DNA of 64,000 nucleotides from assembly GCF_025149915.1 (NCBI RefSeq), contig NZ_CP102278.1, forward strand, positions 1,945,001 to 2,009,000, given 5' to 3'. Source of the DNA: Coprococcus eutactus (lineage in GTDB: Bacteria > Bacillota > Clostridia > Lachnospirales > Lachnospiraceae). Made by a program: the position numbers and the translations under genes. Below are positions 25,571-36,216 of the stretch, in pieces. Below the pieces are notes generated by a model that saw only the letters and a list, made by a program, of their open reading frames with translations, had not been told where the DNA came from and made no database searches. The first letter of the stretch is position 1. Every line of letters starts with the position of its first letter.

Positions 25571-27209
25571 GAACGCCGACTACGGAGCCGCCGAACAATA
25601 CCTGCTCTTTGAGCATGACGAATTTACTATGAAGCCCGTCCTTGATGAAAACGGCAGGCTTATCCCCCGTGAGGATTATCGCTTGTCCACGCTGAACTGC
25701 GGCGGCGAGGATTTTGCCGTTGCGTGTATGCGCTCCAATCTCCGCTATGAGAAAAATCAGCGGCGGGAGGATGTGAAAAGCCACCACTATATCATCAGCT
25801 TTGACCCACGGGACGGGCCGGACAACGGCCTGACCGTAGACCGGGCGCAGGCGTTGGGGGAGCAATTCTGTAAAGAGCATTTCCCCGGCCATCAGGCCCT
25901 TGTCTGCACCCACCCGGACGGGCATAACCACAGCGGCAACATCCATGTGCATATCGTCATTAACAGCCTGCGGATAGAGGAAGTGCCGTTCCTGCCCTAC
26001 ATGGACAGGCCAGCGGACACGAAAGCCGGGTGCAAGCACCGCTGCACCGACGCAGCCCTACGCTACTTCAAGTCCGAGGTCATGGAGATGTGCCACCGGG
26101 AAGGACTTTACCAAATCGACCTCTTGAACGGCAGCAAGAACCGTGTCACAGACCGGGAATATTGGGCGCAGAAAAAGGGACAGGCCGCACTGGACAAGCA
26201 GAACGCCCCCATGATTGCAGGCGGTATCACGCCCCGGCAGACCAAGTTTGAAACGAACAAGGAGAAGCTGCGGCAGACCCTACGGAAAGCCCTTGCCACC
26301 GCTGCCAGCTTTGACGAGTTTTCCTCTCTGCTGTTGCGGGAGGGTGTGACCGTCAAGGAGAGCCGGGGGCGGCTGTCCTACCTCACGCCAGACAGGACGA
26401 AGCCTATCACCGCCCGGAAGCTGGGCGGCGACTTTGACCGCACCGCCGTCCTTGCCGTTTTGGAGCAGAACGCCCAGAGGGGCGTAACGGTTCGCTACAC
26501 CCCGCAGCACCAAGCCGCCAGAGCCGCCGAACAGACCGCAGCCATACCCGAATACCTACACGCCGGGAAAGGCCGCTTACAGGGCGAAAAGACAGGGAAA
26601 ATCGACCCCAGACAGGACAGTGTGCAGCGGCTTGTGGACATTGAGCAGAAGATGGCCGAGGGCAAGGGCAAAGGCTATGAACGATGGGCGAAGATACACA
26701 ATCTGAAACAGGCCGCCAAGACCCTGACCATCTACCAACAGTACGGCTTTTCTTCCCCGGAACAGCTTGAAGCCGCCGTTGCTACCGCCTATCAGGAAAT
26801 GCGCCAGACCAGCGGCGAACTGAAAGCACTGGAAACGAAGCTGCAAGGGAAAAGGGAGTTGCGGCAACAGGTACTTGCCTATGCCAAGACCAAGCCCATC
26901 CGCGAGGGGCTGAAAGCGCAGAAATCCGAGAAAGCCCGCGCCGCATACCGCCAGGCAAACGAGAGCGATTTTATCATAGCCGAAGCCGCCGCCCGGTATT
27001 TCAAGGCACAGGGGCTTACCAAGCTGCCCGGCCGAAAAGCGTTGCAGGCCGAGATCGAGCAGCTTATCTCCGAGAAAGACGGCCTGTACAACACCTATCA
27101 CGAACAGAAGCAGCGGTTCAGGGAGTTGCAGACCGTCAAGCGGAACATCGACCAGATTTTGCGCCGGGAAGAGCCGCACCGCAGAAAGGAGCAGAGCCAT
27201 GAACGATAA
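25542..27209 (+). CDS. Relaxase/mobilization nuclease of IME2
   Basis: The ~555-residue protein has an N-terminal relaxase domain (SKNADYGAAEQYLLFEHDEF, HHYIISFDPRD) with the His cluster in HPDGHNHSGNIHVHIVIN near residue 130, and a long helical C-terminal half (WAKIHNLKQAAKTLTIY) that also occurs in the inner ICE relaxase. TTG 25,542 (M-A-T-L-K-H) is the likely start; GTG 25,533 is possible. It would nick IME2 oriT and use the coupling protein of a helper ICE. Confidence 0.85.
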   Translation: MATLKHLGSKNADYGAAEQYLLFEHDEFTMKPVLDENGRLIPREDYRLSTLNCGGEDFAVACMRSNLRYEKNQRREDVKSHHYIISFDPRDGPDNGLTVDRAQALGEQFCKEHFPGHQALVCTHPDGHNHSGNIHVHIVINSLRIEEVPFLPYMDRPADTKAGCKHRCTDAALRYFKSEVMEMCHREGLYQIDLLNGSKNRVTDREYWAQKKGQAALDKQNAPMIAGGITPRQTKFETNKEKLRQTLRKALATAASFDEFSSLLLREGVTVKESRGRLSYLTPDRTKPITARKLGGDFDRTAVLAVLEQNAQRGVTVRYTPQHQAARAAEQTAAIPEYLHAGKGRLQGEKTGKIDPRQDSVQRLVDIEQKMAEGKGKGYERWAKIHNLKQAAKTLTIYQQYGFSSPEQLEAAVATAYQEMRQTSGELKALETKLQGKRELRQQVLAYAKTKPIREGLKAQKSEKARAAYRQANESDFIIAEAAARYFKAQGLTKLPGRKALQAEIEQLISEKDGLYNTYHEQKQRFRELQTVKRNIDQILRREEPHRRKEQSHER

Positions 27210-27585
27210 GCCGTCCCGCATGGACTACCGCCAGCACCAGGCAGCCCGCCGCCTTGTGCATGAGTGCTGTAACTACGACGAGGGGAACTGCCTGCTGTTA
27301 GACGACGGGGAGCCTTGCGTGTGCGTCCAGAGCATTTCCTATTCCCTCATGTGCCGCTGGTTCCGTGTGGCTGTCCTGCCCCTTGACGGGGAGCTGGCCG
27401 CAGCCCTCTTGTACCGGGGGAGCCGGAAACGCTGCGCGGTCTGCGGGGCGGCCTTTGTCCCCAAATCCAACCGGGGGAAATACTGCCCCGGCTGCGCCGG
27501 GTGCATGAAGAAACGCAAAGCCGCCGAGAGAAAGCGGAAACAAAGGCAGAAATGTCACGCTTTAGAGCCTTTCAAACCCGCATAA
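27199..27585 (+). CDS. Cysteine-rich VLP domain protein (IME2)
   Basis: The 128-residue protein has an N-terminal Cys cluster (CCNYDEGNCLLLDDGEPCVC), the family signature WFRVAVLPLD near residue 55, a second zinc-type cluster (CAVCGAAFVPKSNRGKYCPGC) and a basic tail. Its paralogue in the inner ICE is at 46,612-46,977. The likely role is nucleic-acid binding, but none is proven. It starts within the end of the relaxase gene. Confidence 0.85.
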   Translation: MNDKPSRMDYRQHQAARRLVHECCNYDEGNCLLLDDGEPCVCVQSISYSLMCRWFRVAVLPLDGELAAALLYRGSRKRCAVCGAAFVPKSNRGKYCPGCAGCMKKRKAAERKRKQRQKCHALEPFKPA

Positions 27586-27666
27586 ATCAAGGCTTTTTTC
27601 GTGGGTGTCAAAGGGTATGCGATACATTTATCCTTTCCCCCCGGAAATGCCGTCCTAATGCGTGAC
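27554..27666 (+). promoter_or_regulatory. Stem-bounded element, copy 3 (IME2)
   Basis: GTCACGCTTTAG (27,554-27,565) and CTAATGCGTGAC (27,655-27,666) pair at 11 of 12 positions and bound 113 nt. The inner 3' half (GCGATACATTTATCC, then CCCCCCGGAAATG) aligns with copies 1 and 2. The first arm overlaps the end of the VLP gene and the last arm lies just before the RepA ribosome site, which suggests the ancestral location of the element is between VLP and RepA genes. Confidence 0.65.
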
Positions 27667-28452
27667 AAAGCCCAAAAACGACACAACACAGAGGGAGGTG
27701 ATACTATCGCTGATTATATCAGGGCAGACACCACGCTGCCCGCCTATCTTCCATACCCCCGTTTCCTGCTGAAAATGGAGATTTCACAGACCGCCAAGCT
27801 GCTGTATGCGCTTTTATTAGACCGCTCCACCCTGTCACAGAAGAACGGCTGGCAGGACGGCGAGGGCAGGATATTCATTGTCTACCCCGTTGCGGAGATA
27901 GCGGAAATGCTGGACAAGGGTTGTACCGCCATCAAGGGAGCCTTGAAAGAACTGGACGCAGCCGGGCTTTTAGAACGGGAACGGCGGGGCTTCTCCGCAC
28001 CCAATCGGCTTTATGTGAAAGTGCCGCCTGTCCCAGTGGTACGGTTTTCCGACCAACTGATGGCCGGAAAAGCGACCCTCATACAGTCGGAAAAGCGACC
28101 TTATGACGGTCGGAAAACCGACCCTATGATGGTCGGAAAACCGACCCCTAACAAAACTAATATAAACAACTTAATAGAGAACCAAACAATGAGAGCGAGT
28201 GGGGAGCCGCCCACAGCTTATGGCCGATATGAGAATATTTTTCTGTCAAAGGACGAATATGACGAGTTACAGGCAGAATACCCGGACAGGCTGGAACGGC
28301 TGATTGAGGAAATGAGCCATTACCTTGCCGCCAGCGGGAAAGCCTACCAGAATTATGCCGCCGCCTTGCACAGATGGGCGGCCAATGACAAAAAGGGAGC
28401 CGTAAAACAGGGCATCCCCGACTATACCTGTATGGAGGGAGAAAGCTTATGA
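27658..28452 (+). CDS. repA: RepA_N-type replication initiator (IME2)
   Basis: The N-terminal domain is RepA_N-like (LPAYLPYPRFLLKMEISQTA, LLYALLLDRSTLSQKNGW, IFIVYPVAEIAEMLDKG, IKGALKELDAAGLLERER). A repeat-rich centre and a short C-terminal domain follow. The ATG at 27,658 lacks a good ribosome site, whereas GGAGGTGA at 27,694 precedes an ATC codon at 27,706 (I-A-D-Y-I-R), so the start may be non-canonical. It overlaps the DnaC-like gene by 4 bp and forms the IME2 replication unit. Confidence 0.8.
   Translation: MRDKAQKRHNTEGGDTIADYIRADTTLPAYLPYPRFLLKMEISQTAKLLYALLLDRSTLSQKNGWQDGEGRIFIVYPVAEIAEMLDKGCTAIKGALKELDAAGLLERERRGFSAPNRLYVKVPPVPVVRFSDQLMAGKATLIQSEKRPYDGRKTDPMMVGKPTPNKTNINNLIENQTMRASGEPPTAYGRYENIFLSKDEYDELQAEYPDRLERLIEEMSHYLAASGKAYQNYAAALHRWAANDKKGAVKQGIPDYTCMEGESL
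28062..28146. repeat. 23-bp-period iterons inside IME2 repA
   Basis: (T/C)CGGAAAA occurs at 28,064, 28,087, 28,110 and 28,133, exactly 23 bp apart; the last two units form the palindrome GGTCGGAAAACCGACC. Because 23 is not a multiple of three, the units are read in different frames and give different peptides. The repeats are therefore conserved as DNA, as expected for an origin. Confidence 0.8.
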
Positions 28453-29288
28453 CAAGTGAAATCAAAGATATTTTGGAGAACATGACAACCGCCGCCCCGG
28501 AGATGGAGGACTATATCGGCGAGGACGGACTGCTTTACTGCGGAAAGTGCCATACGCCGAAAGAAGCCTACTTCCCGGAGGGTAAGGAGCTGTTTGGCCG
28601 TGACCGCCACCCGGCAGAGTGCGACTGCCAGAGAGCCGCCCGTGAGCAGCGGCAGGCCGCCGAGGAACACCGCCGCCATGTGGAAGCCGTGGAAAATCTG
28701 AAACAGAGGGCTTTTGCCGACTCAGCCATGCAGCAATGGACATTCGAGAACGACAACGGCAGAAACCCGCAGACCGGGATTGCCCGGCGGTATGCGGAGC
28801 ATTGGGAAGAAATGCAGGCCGAAAACATCGGCTGCCTGTTCTGGGGGAACGTCGGCAACGGGAAAAGCTACCTTGCGGGCTGTATCGCAAACGCCCTCAT
28901 GGAGAAAGAAGTCCCCGTATATATGACGAACTTCGCCGTTATCCTGGGCGACCTCTCTCCCGGCTTTACAGGCCGGAATGAGTATATTTCCCGCCTTTGC
29001 CGCTATCCGCTGCTTATCATTGACGACTTCGGCATGGAGCGTGGCACCGACTATGGACTGGAACAGGTATTCCATGTGATTGATACCCGATACCGCAGCA
29101 ACAAGCCGCTGATCGCCACCACCAACCGCCCGCTGGACGAGTTGAAAAAGCCGACAGACACGGCCCATTCCCGGATTTATGACCGACTGCTGTCCATGTG
29201 CGTCCCGATACGCTTTACTGGCGTCAACTTCCGGCAGGAAACCGCAAAGCGGAAAATGGAAACCATGAAGAAACTGCTGGCTGAATGA
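28449..29288 (+). CDS. DnaC/IstB-like helicase loader ATPase
   Basis: The 279-residue protein has an N-terminal Cys-containing region (CGKCHTPKE, then ECDCQRAA), a Walker A GNVGNGKSYLA near residue 138, Walker B LLIIDDFGMERG, and sensor TTNRPLDELK with the arginine finger region SRIYDRLLSMC. Proteins of this type load replicative helicase. It directly follows repA with a 4-bp overlap, giving IME2 an autonomous-type replication module. Confidence 0.88.
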   Translation: MTSEIKDILENMTTAAPEMEDYIGEDGLLYCGKCHTPKEAYFPEGKELFGRDRHPAECDCQRAAREQRQAAEEHRRHVEAVENLKQRAFADSAMQQWTFENDNGRNPQTGIARRYAEHWEEMQAENIGCLFWGNVGNGKSYLAGCIANALMEKEVPVYMTNFAVILGDLSPGFTGRNEYISRLCRYPLLIIDDFGMERGTDYGLEQVFHVIDTRYRSNKPLIATTNRPLDELKKPTDTAHSRIYDRLLSMCVPIRFTGVNFRQETAKRKMETMKKLLAE

Positions 29289-29302
29289 AAGGAGTATTGC
29301 CT

Positions 29303-29491
29303 ATGGAGAATATCAAGCAGCACGACCACCGTACCACCCGCCGCCCCGACTGCGTGACGGAAATCCGCATGGGGAATACCGTTCTTGTCGTGTCCGGCTT
29401 TTTCAAGAAAGACACCACCAGCACCGCCGCCGACAAGATGGCGAGGGTACTGGAAGCGGAAGCCGCTGCTACACAAAAAAAGGCGATTTGA
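29303..29491 (+). CDS. tnpW: TnpW-like protein (IME2)
   Basis: The 62-residue product (MENIKQHDHRTTRRPD, CVTEIRMGNTVLVVSGFF, ADKMARVLEAE) fits the Tn4451 TnpW family. ATG 29,303 follows GAAAGGAG; the frame is open upstream to 29,285. It precedes the recombinase by 112 bp, the same order as in the inner ICE. Confidence 0.8.
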   Translation: MENIKQHDHRTTRRPDCVTEIRMGNTVLVVSGFFKKDTTSTAADKMARVLEAEAAATQKKAI

Positions 29492-29572
29492 CAAGCTGTA
29501 AAGAAGCAGATTTATCACTTTTACCGCTGTACAGCCGCCCCTGTTCCGTGGTACAATGAAACCACGGAATAG

Positions 29573-31222
<1,650 letters not shown>

Positions 31223-31287
31223 CGCCTGACCTATCCGACACAGCCCTAAGTGCCGGATAGGAACGGCAAAATTTTTTACACTTCTAT

Positions 31288-31310
31288 TACTTCTTTATCG
31301 CACATTAGCA
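31288..31310. repeat. IME2 right terminal inverted repeat
   Basis: Reverse complement of this 23-bp sequence begins TGCTAATGTGCGATAAAG and matches the left end at 18 of 23 positions. It abuts the 3' part of maff2. Confidence 0.8.
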
Positions 31311-31402
31311 AAGAGCCAGGGCATGAAGCAGCTTATGGCGGGCGGCGGCGTTGCCCTTATCGGCATGACCCTTGTACCGCTGCTTTCCGGCTTGTTCGGT
31401 TA
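31311..31402 (+). pseudogene. maff2: maff2, 3' part
   Basis: The sequence encodes SQGMKQLMAGGGVALIGMTL and VPLLSGLFG followed by a stop, the loop and second membrane helix of Maff2. It continues the fragment ending NPGA at 21,932. No start codon is available, so the protein is made only if IME2 excises. The virB6 start lies 20 bp downstream. Confidence 0.9.
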
Positions 31403-31422
31403 AGAAGCGCGGGTAAAGGCTT

Positions 31423-32292
31423 ATGCAGAGCATACTTGACGCGATTAACGAATGGATAAAGGAAATCCTCATAGGAGCCATAAACGGTAATCTGTCAACT
31501 ATGTTCGGGGACGTAAACGAGAAAGTCGGCACTATCGCCGCAGAGGTAGGGCAGACCCCGCAAGGGTGGAACGCAAATATATTCTCCATGATACAGACCC
31601 TTAGTGAGAATGTAATCGTACCCATTGCGGGGCTTGTCATTACCTACGTCCTATGCTATGAGCTTATCAGCATGGTAACGGAAAAGAACAATATGCACGA
31701 CGTTGACACTTCCATGTTCTTCAAGTGGGTGTTCAAGGCGTTTGTGGCAGTCTACCTTGTGACGCACACCTTTGACATCACTATGGCGGTGTTCGATATG
31801 GCGCAGCACGTTGTTTCCGGCGCGGCGGGGGTAATCGGCGGCAGCACAGAGATTGATGTTGCCGCCGCCCTTGCTTCCATGCAGGACGGGCTTGACGCTA
31901 TGGAAATCCCCGAACTGCTCTTACTTGTCATGGAAACAAGCCTTGTGAGCTTGTGCATGAAAATCATGTCCGTACTGATAACCGTTATCCTCTACGGGCG
32001 CATGATAGAGATTTACCTTTACTGTTCGGTATCGCCTATCCCGTTTGCAACAATGACGAACCGGGAATGGGGGCAGATAGGAAACAACTACCTCAAATCC
32101 CTGTTCGCTATCGGTTTTCAAGGCTTCCTCATTATGATATGCGTCGGCATTTACGCGGTTCTGGTAAACAACATGATAATAGCGGACAATCTGCACAGCG
32201 CGATATTCTCCCTTGCAGCCTATACCGTTATCCTCTGTTTCTCCCTGTTCAAATCCGGCGCACTGGCGAAGTCGATATTCTCCGCGCATTAG
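31423..32292 (+). CDS. virB6: VirB6/TrbL-like membrane channel protein (CD1112 family)
   Basis: The 289-residue protein starts with an amphipathic helix (ILDAINEWIKEILIGAI) and has at least five hydrophobic segments (IVPIAGLVITYVLCYELI, MKIMSVLITVILYGRM, FLIMICVGIYAVLV and others). It matches the VirB6-like inner channel component of Tn1549-type T4SS. It lies directly after maff2 and before prgI and virB4, the standard order. Confidence 0.85.
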   Translation: MQSILDAINEWIKEILIGAINGNLSTMFGDVNEKVGTIAAEVGQTPQGWNANIFSMIQTLSENVIVPIAGLVITYVLCYELISMVTEKNNMHDVDTSMFFKWVFKAFVAVYLVTHTFDITMAVFDMAQHVVSGAAGVIGGSTEIDVAAALASMQDGLDAMEIPELLLLVMETSLVSLCMKIMSVLITVILYGRMIEIYLYCSVSPIPFATMTNREWGQIGNNYLKSLFAIGFQGFLIMICVGIYAVLVNNMIIADNLHSAIFSLAAYTVILCFSLFKSGALAKSIFSAH

Positions 32293-32469
32293 CGGCGTGT
32301 CAAGGGCAGGGTGGAGATTTTCAGAGCGAAGCGGCGAAAATACGACCCGACCTTGACGCGGATAACCCCCATATAATACGGGCGGGCAAAGGGCATAGAT
32401 TGACCTTTGCCTTGATTACCCTTATGGGAAGTTACAGCAACACCAAACCCAGAGAAAGGAGGTTTTCAC

Positions 32470-32871
32470 TTGGCGTATGTACCCGTACCCAAAGACTTAT
32501 CCAAAGTCAAGACAAAAGTAGCGTTCAACCTTACCAAACGGCAGATTGTATGTTTTGCGGCGGCTCTCCTGTTCGGCTTGCCGCTTTTCTTTCTGCTCAA
32601 AGACAGCACAGGCACAAGCCTTGCGTCTATGGCTATGATTGCCGTCATGCTGCCCTGTTTCCTCTTTGCCATGTATGAGAAGCATGGACAGCCCCTTGAA
32701 GTGGTGGTGAAGAACATCATTCAGACGAAATTCATAGCCCCCAAAGAACGACCATACAGGACAGACAACTTTTATTCCGTCTTAGAACGGCAGAGAAAAC
32801 TTGAAAAGGAGGTATCAGCGATTGCAAAAGGAAACACGAAGAAACAGCGCGGCGGGAAGCGCAAAGCCTAA
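32470..32871 (+). CDS. prgI: PrgI family T4SS membrane protein
   Basis: The 133-residue protein has an N-terminal strand (YVPVPKDLSKVKTKVAF), two adjacent membrane helices (about 25-45 and 50-68) and a basic C-terminus, as in PrgI (VirB3-like). TTG 32,470 follows AAAGGAGG at ideal spacing. It overlaps the virB4 start by 50 bp. It anchors the VirB4 ATPase in the translocation channel. The 177-bp gap before it shows no gene. Confidence 0.88.
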   Translation: MAYVPVPKDLSKVKTKVAFNLTKRQIVCFAAALLFGLPLFFLLKDSTGTSLASMAMIAVMLPCFLFAMYEKHGQPLEVVVKNIIQTKFIAPKERPYRTDNFYSVLERQRKLEKEVSAIAKGNTKKQRGGKRKA

Positions 32872-35260
32872 CCCGCCCCGCAAGCTCACCCGCGCCGAGA
32901 AAAAGCAGATTGCGGAAATCATCAGACAGGCAAAGGGCGACGGGAAAGCGCACACCGCGCAGCAGACAATCCCTTATATCCAGATGTACCCGGACGGTAT
33001 CTGCAAGGTTACGGGACGGAAATACTCAAAGACCGTCGCCTTTGAAGATATTAACTATCAGCTTGCACAGGCAGACGACAAGACCGCCATTTTTGAGAAC
33101 TGGTGCGACTTCCTCAACTACTTTGACGCTTCCGTTTCGGTGCAGCTCTCTTTCATCAATCAGGGGACGCAGCGCGGCGAAGCGGAAAAGGCGGTCAATA
33201 TCCCGGCACAGGAGGACGCTTTCAATTCTATCCGCACAGAATACCGGGATATGCTGAAAAACCAGCTTGCAAAGGGCAACAACGGGCTTGTCAAAGCAAA
33301 ATATATCACCTTTGCCATTGAAGCCGACAGTCTGGGCGCGGCGAAATCCCGCCTTGCCCGTATCGAAACGGACGTACTCAACAACTTTAAGCTCTTGGGC
33401 GTGTCTGCCCGCCCCATGACAGGCTATGAACGCCTTAAAATGCTGCATGGCATTTTCCACCCGGAGGGCGGGCAGTTTGCCTTTGATTTTTCATGGCTTG
33501 CCCCGTCCGGGCTTTCCACAAAGGACTTTATCGCCCCGTCCTCTTTCCGTTTTGGCGAGGGGCGGTATTTCCGCATGGGGCGCAAAATCGGCGCGGTTTC
33601 ATTCCTTGAAATCCTTGCGCCGGAATTAAACGACCGTATCTTATCTGACATTCTGGACTTGGAAACGGGCGTTATCGTCAATCTGCATATCCACAGTATC
33701 GACCAGACCGAAGCCATAAAGACAATCAAGCGGAAAATCACCGACCTTGACAAAATGAAAATCGAAGAACAGAAAAAAGCGGTACGCAGCGGCTACGACA
33801 TGGATATAATCCCGTCCGACCTTGCCACTTTCGGCAGCGAAGCGAAGAACCTCTTACAGGACTTGCAGAGCCGGAATGAAAGAATGTTCCTCTTGACGTT
33901 CCTTGTGGTGAACATGGCAGACACAAAAAGGAAACTGGAAAATGACGTATTCGCGGCGGCGGGCATTGCACAGAAGAACAACTGCGCCTTAACCCGCCTT
34001 GACTACCAACAGGAAGCGGGGCTTATGTCCTCTGTACCGCTTGGGGAGAACCTTATCCCCATTCAAAGAGGGCTTACCACGTCAAGCACCGCTATCTTTA
34101 TCCCCTTTATCACGCAGGAGCTTTTTCAGACGGGCGCGGCTTTGTATTACGGCTTAAACGCCCTGTCTAACAACATGATACTCTGCGACCGCAAGCAGCT
34201 AAAGAACCCCAACGGCTTAATCTTGGGTACGCCGGGAAGCGGGAAATCCTTTGCCGCCAAACGGGAAATGACAAACGCTTTCCTCATTACCGACGACGAC
34301 ATAATTATCTGCGACCCGGAAGCAGAGTATTTTTCCCTTGTGCAGCGGCTTGACGGGCAAGTGATACGGTTATCGCCTACGGGCAAGGGCATTGACGGGA
34401 AGCCCCAGTATGTGAACCCTATGGATATTAACCTCAATTACAGCGAGGACGACAGCCCCCTTGCGCTGAAATCCGACTTTATCCTCTCCCTCTGCGAGCT
34501 TGTCATAGGCGGCAAGGAGGGCTTGCAGCCCGTCGATAAGACCGTCATTGACCGCGCTGTTAGGAACGTGTACCGCCCTTTCCTTGCAGACCCCGACCCG
34601 GAGAAAATGCCTATCTTGGGCGACCTCTACAACGAGCTTTTGAAGCAGCCGGAGCCGGAAGCGGCGCGTATCGCGGCGGCGTTGGAGCTTTATGTTTCCG
34701 GGAGCCTTAACGTCTTTAACCACAGGACGAATGTAGAGCTTTCAAACCGCCTTGTCTGCTTTGACATCAAGCAGCTTGGGAAGCAGCTCAAAAAATTAGG
34801 TATGCTCATTGTGCAGGACCAGGTATGGAACCGCGTCACCGTCAACCGGGCAGAAAGGAAATCCACCCGGTATTTTATGGACGAATTTCATCTTCTCTTG
34901 AAAGAGGAACAGACCGCCGCCTATTCCGTTGAAATCTGGAAGCGTTTCAGAAAATGGGGCGGCATACCCACAGCAATCACGCAGAACGTCAAAGATTTGC
35001 TTGCTTCCCGCGAAGTGGAGAATATCTTTGAAAACTCTGATTTTGTCCTCATGCTCAATCAGGCGGCGGGCGACCGGGCTATCCTTGCAAAGCAGCTCAA
35101 CATCTCCCCGCAGCAGATGAAGTATGTCACCCACACCGAAGCGGGCGAGGGGCTTATCTTCTACGGGAACGTGGTGCTGCCCTTTGTAGACCGCTTCCCG
35201 AAAGACACCGAGCTTTACCGGGTAATGACGACGAAGCCGGAGGAAGTGGGCGAAGCATGA
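32822..35260 (+). CDS. virB4: VirB4-like conjugation ATPase (CD1110 family)
   Basis: About 812 residues from TTG 32,822 (L-Q-K-E-T-R-R), chosen because AAAAGGAGG precedes it. The N-terminal half is the VirB4/TraC assembly region (FENWCDFLNYFDASVSVQLSF); the C-terminal half is an ATPase with Walker A GTPGSGKSFAAKRE near residue 475 and Walker B YFMDEFHLLLKEE. It powers T4SS assembly and substrate transfer at the membrane. It overlaps the methyltransferase gene by 4 bp. Confidence 0.92.
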   Translation: MQKETRRNSAAGSAKPNPPRKLTRAEKKQIAEIIRQAKGDGKAHTAQQTIPYIQMYPDGICKVTGRKYSKTVAFEDINYQLAQADDKTAIFENWCDFLNYFDASVSVQLSFINQGTQRGEAEKAVNIPAQEDAFNSIRTEYRDMLKNQLAKGNNGLVKAKYITFAIEADSLGAAKSRLARIETDVLNNFKLLGVSARPMTGYERLKMLHGIFHPEGGQFAFDFSWLAPSGLSTKDFIAPSSFRFGEGRYFRMGRKIGAVSFLEILAPELNDRILSDILDLETGVIVNLHIHSIDQTEAIKTIKRKITDLDKMKIEEQKKAVRSGYDMDIIPSDLATFGSEAKNLLQDLQSRNERMFLLTFLVVNMADTKRKLENDVFAAAGIAQKNNCALTRLDYQQEAGLMSSVPLGENLIPIQRGLTTSSTAIFIPFITQELFQTGAALYYGLNALSNNMILCDRKQLKNPNGLILGTPGSGKSFAAKREMTNAFLITDDDIIICDPEAEYFSLVQRLDGQVIRLSPTGKGIDGKPQYVNPMDINLNYSEDDSPLALKSDFILSLCELVIGGKEGLQPVDKTVIDRAVRNVYRPFLADPDPEKMPILGDLYNELLKQPEPEAARIAAALELYVSGSLNVFNHRTNVELSNRLVCFDIKQLGKQLKKLGMLIVQDQVWNRVTVNRAERKSTRYFMDEFHLLLKEEQTAAYSVEIWKRFRKWGGIPTAITQNVKDLLASREVENIFENSDFVLMLNQAAGDRAILAKQLNISPQQMKYVTHTEAGEGLIFYGNVVLPFVDRFPKDTELYRVMTTKPEEVGEA

Positions 35261-36216
35261 ACGGGCTGAAAACTGACACAATCATCAACCGGGACGCGCT
35301 CTATGCCTTGCGGGAGCTTCCAGAGGAAAGCGTACACTGTTGCGTCACAAGCCCGCCCTACTATGCGCTTAGGGATTACGGGCTTGATATGCAGATTGGG
35401 CGGGAGGACACGCCGGAGCAGTACATTGACAGGCTGACCGAGGTTTTCCGCGAGCTGCGCCGGGTACTGCGTTCTGACGGTACGCTCTGGCTGAATATCG
35501 CGGACACCTACTGCGGCACAGGAAATAAAGGCTACCATGCAGACCCGAAGAACCCGAAAGGCAGAAACGGACAGCAGATTGCAAGAAACAACCGCGTTTC
35601 CGGCTGCAAACAAAAGGACTTAATCGGTATCCCTTGGCTTTTAGCCTTTGCCCTACGCGCTGACGGGTGGTATTTACGGAGCGACATTATCTGGCAGAAA
35701 GAAAACCCCATGCCGGAGAGCGTGAAAGACCGCCCTACCCGCTGCTATGAACATATCTTTCTGCTTACGAAGTCAAAGAAGTATTTTTATGACGCAGCCG
35801 CCATAGCCGAGCCGTTAGCCCCCACAACGGCGGCGCGGTACCGCACCGGGCGCAGCGCGGGACAGAAATATGCGGACGAAGTACCCGGACAGGGGAACGT
35901 ACAGGGGCTTAACCGGGCGCGAAGCGGCAGCTACTACGACGAAGCCCTCATGCCGACCATGCGGAACAGGCGGGACGTGTGGCTTATCAATACCGTTCCC
36001 TACAAGGGCGGGCATTTCGCCGCGTTCCCGCCAAAACTTGCCGAAACCTGTATCAAGGCGGGCTGTCCGAAAGGCGGCGTTGTGCTTGACCCCTTTTTCG
36101 GCAGCGGCACGACGGGGGCAGCCGCAAAGCAGCTTGACAGGCATTATATAGGCATTGAGATAAACGCCGAGTATTGCGCCCTTGCAAGGGCGCGGATTGG
36201 AGGGACAGACACATAA
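35257..36216 (+). CDS. Orphan site-specific DNA methyltransferase (beta class, N4/N6)
   Basis: The 319-residue enzyme has catalytic motif IV TSPPYY at residues 31-36 and the SAM-binding motif I DPFFGSGTTG near residue 280, the order of beta-class N4-cytosine/N6-adenine methylases. A variable target-recognition region with RTGRSAGQKY lies between. No endonuclease gene is adjacent, so it probably modifies ICE DNA to resist recipient restriction. It lies inside the T4SS operon with a 4-bp overlap to virB4. Confidence 0.9.
   Translation: MNGLKTDTIINRDALYALRELPEESVHCCVTSPPYYALRDYGLDMQIGREDTPEQYIDRLTEVFRELRRVLRSDGTLWLNIADTYCGTGNKGYHADPKNPKGRNGQQIARNNRVSGCKQKDLIGIPWLLAFALRADGWYLRSDIIWQKENPMPESVKDRPTRCYEHIFLLTKSKKYFYDAAAIAEPLAPTTAARYRTGRSAGQKYADEVPGQGNVQGLNRARSGSYYDEALMPTMRNRRDVWLINTVPYKGGHFAAFPPKLAETCIKAGCPKGGVVLDPFFGSGTTGAAAKQLDRHYIGIEINAEYCALARARIGGTDT

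Noticed and set aside
28062..28146. CRISPR-like repeat array
   Set aside because: Units are short, inside a coding gene, palindromic and without unique spacers of CRISPR size; they fit iterons.
31953..32678. 241-codon plus-strand frame overlapping virB6 and prgI
   Set aside because: It lies in another frame over two well-supported T4SS genes and is rich in His, Arg and Cys as expected of a shadow frame.
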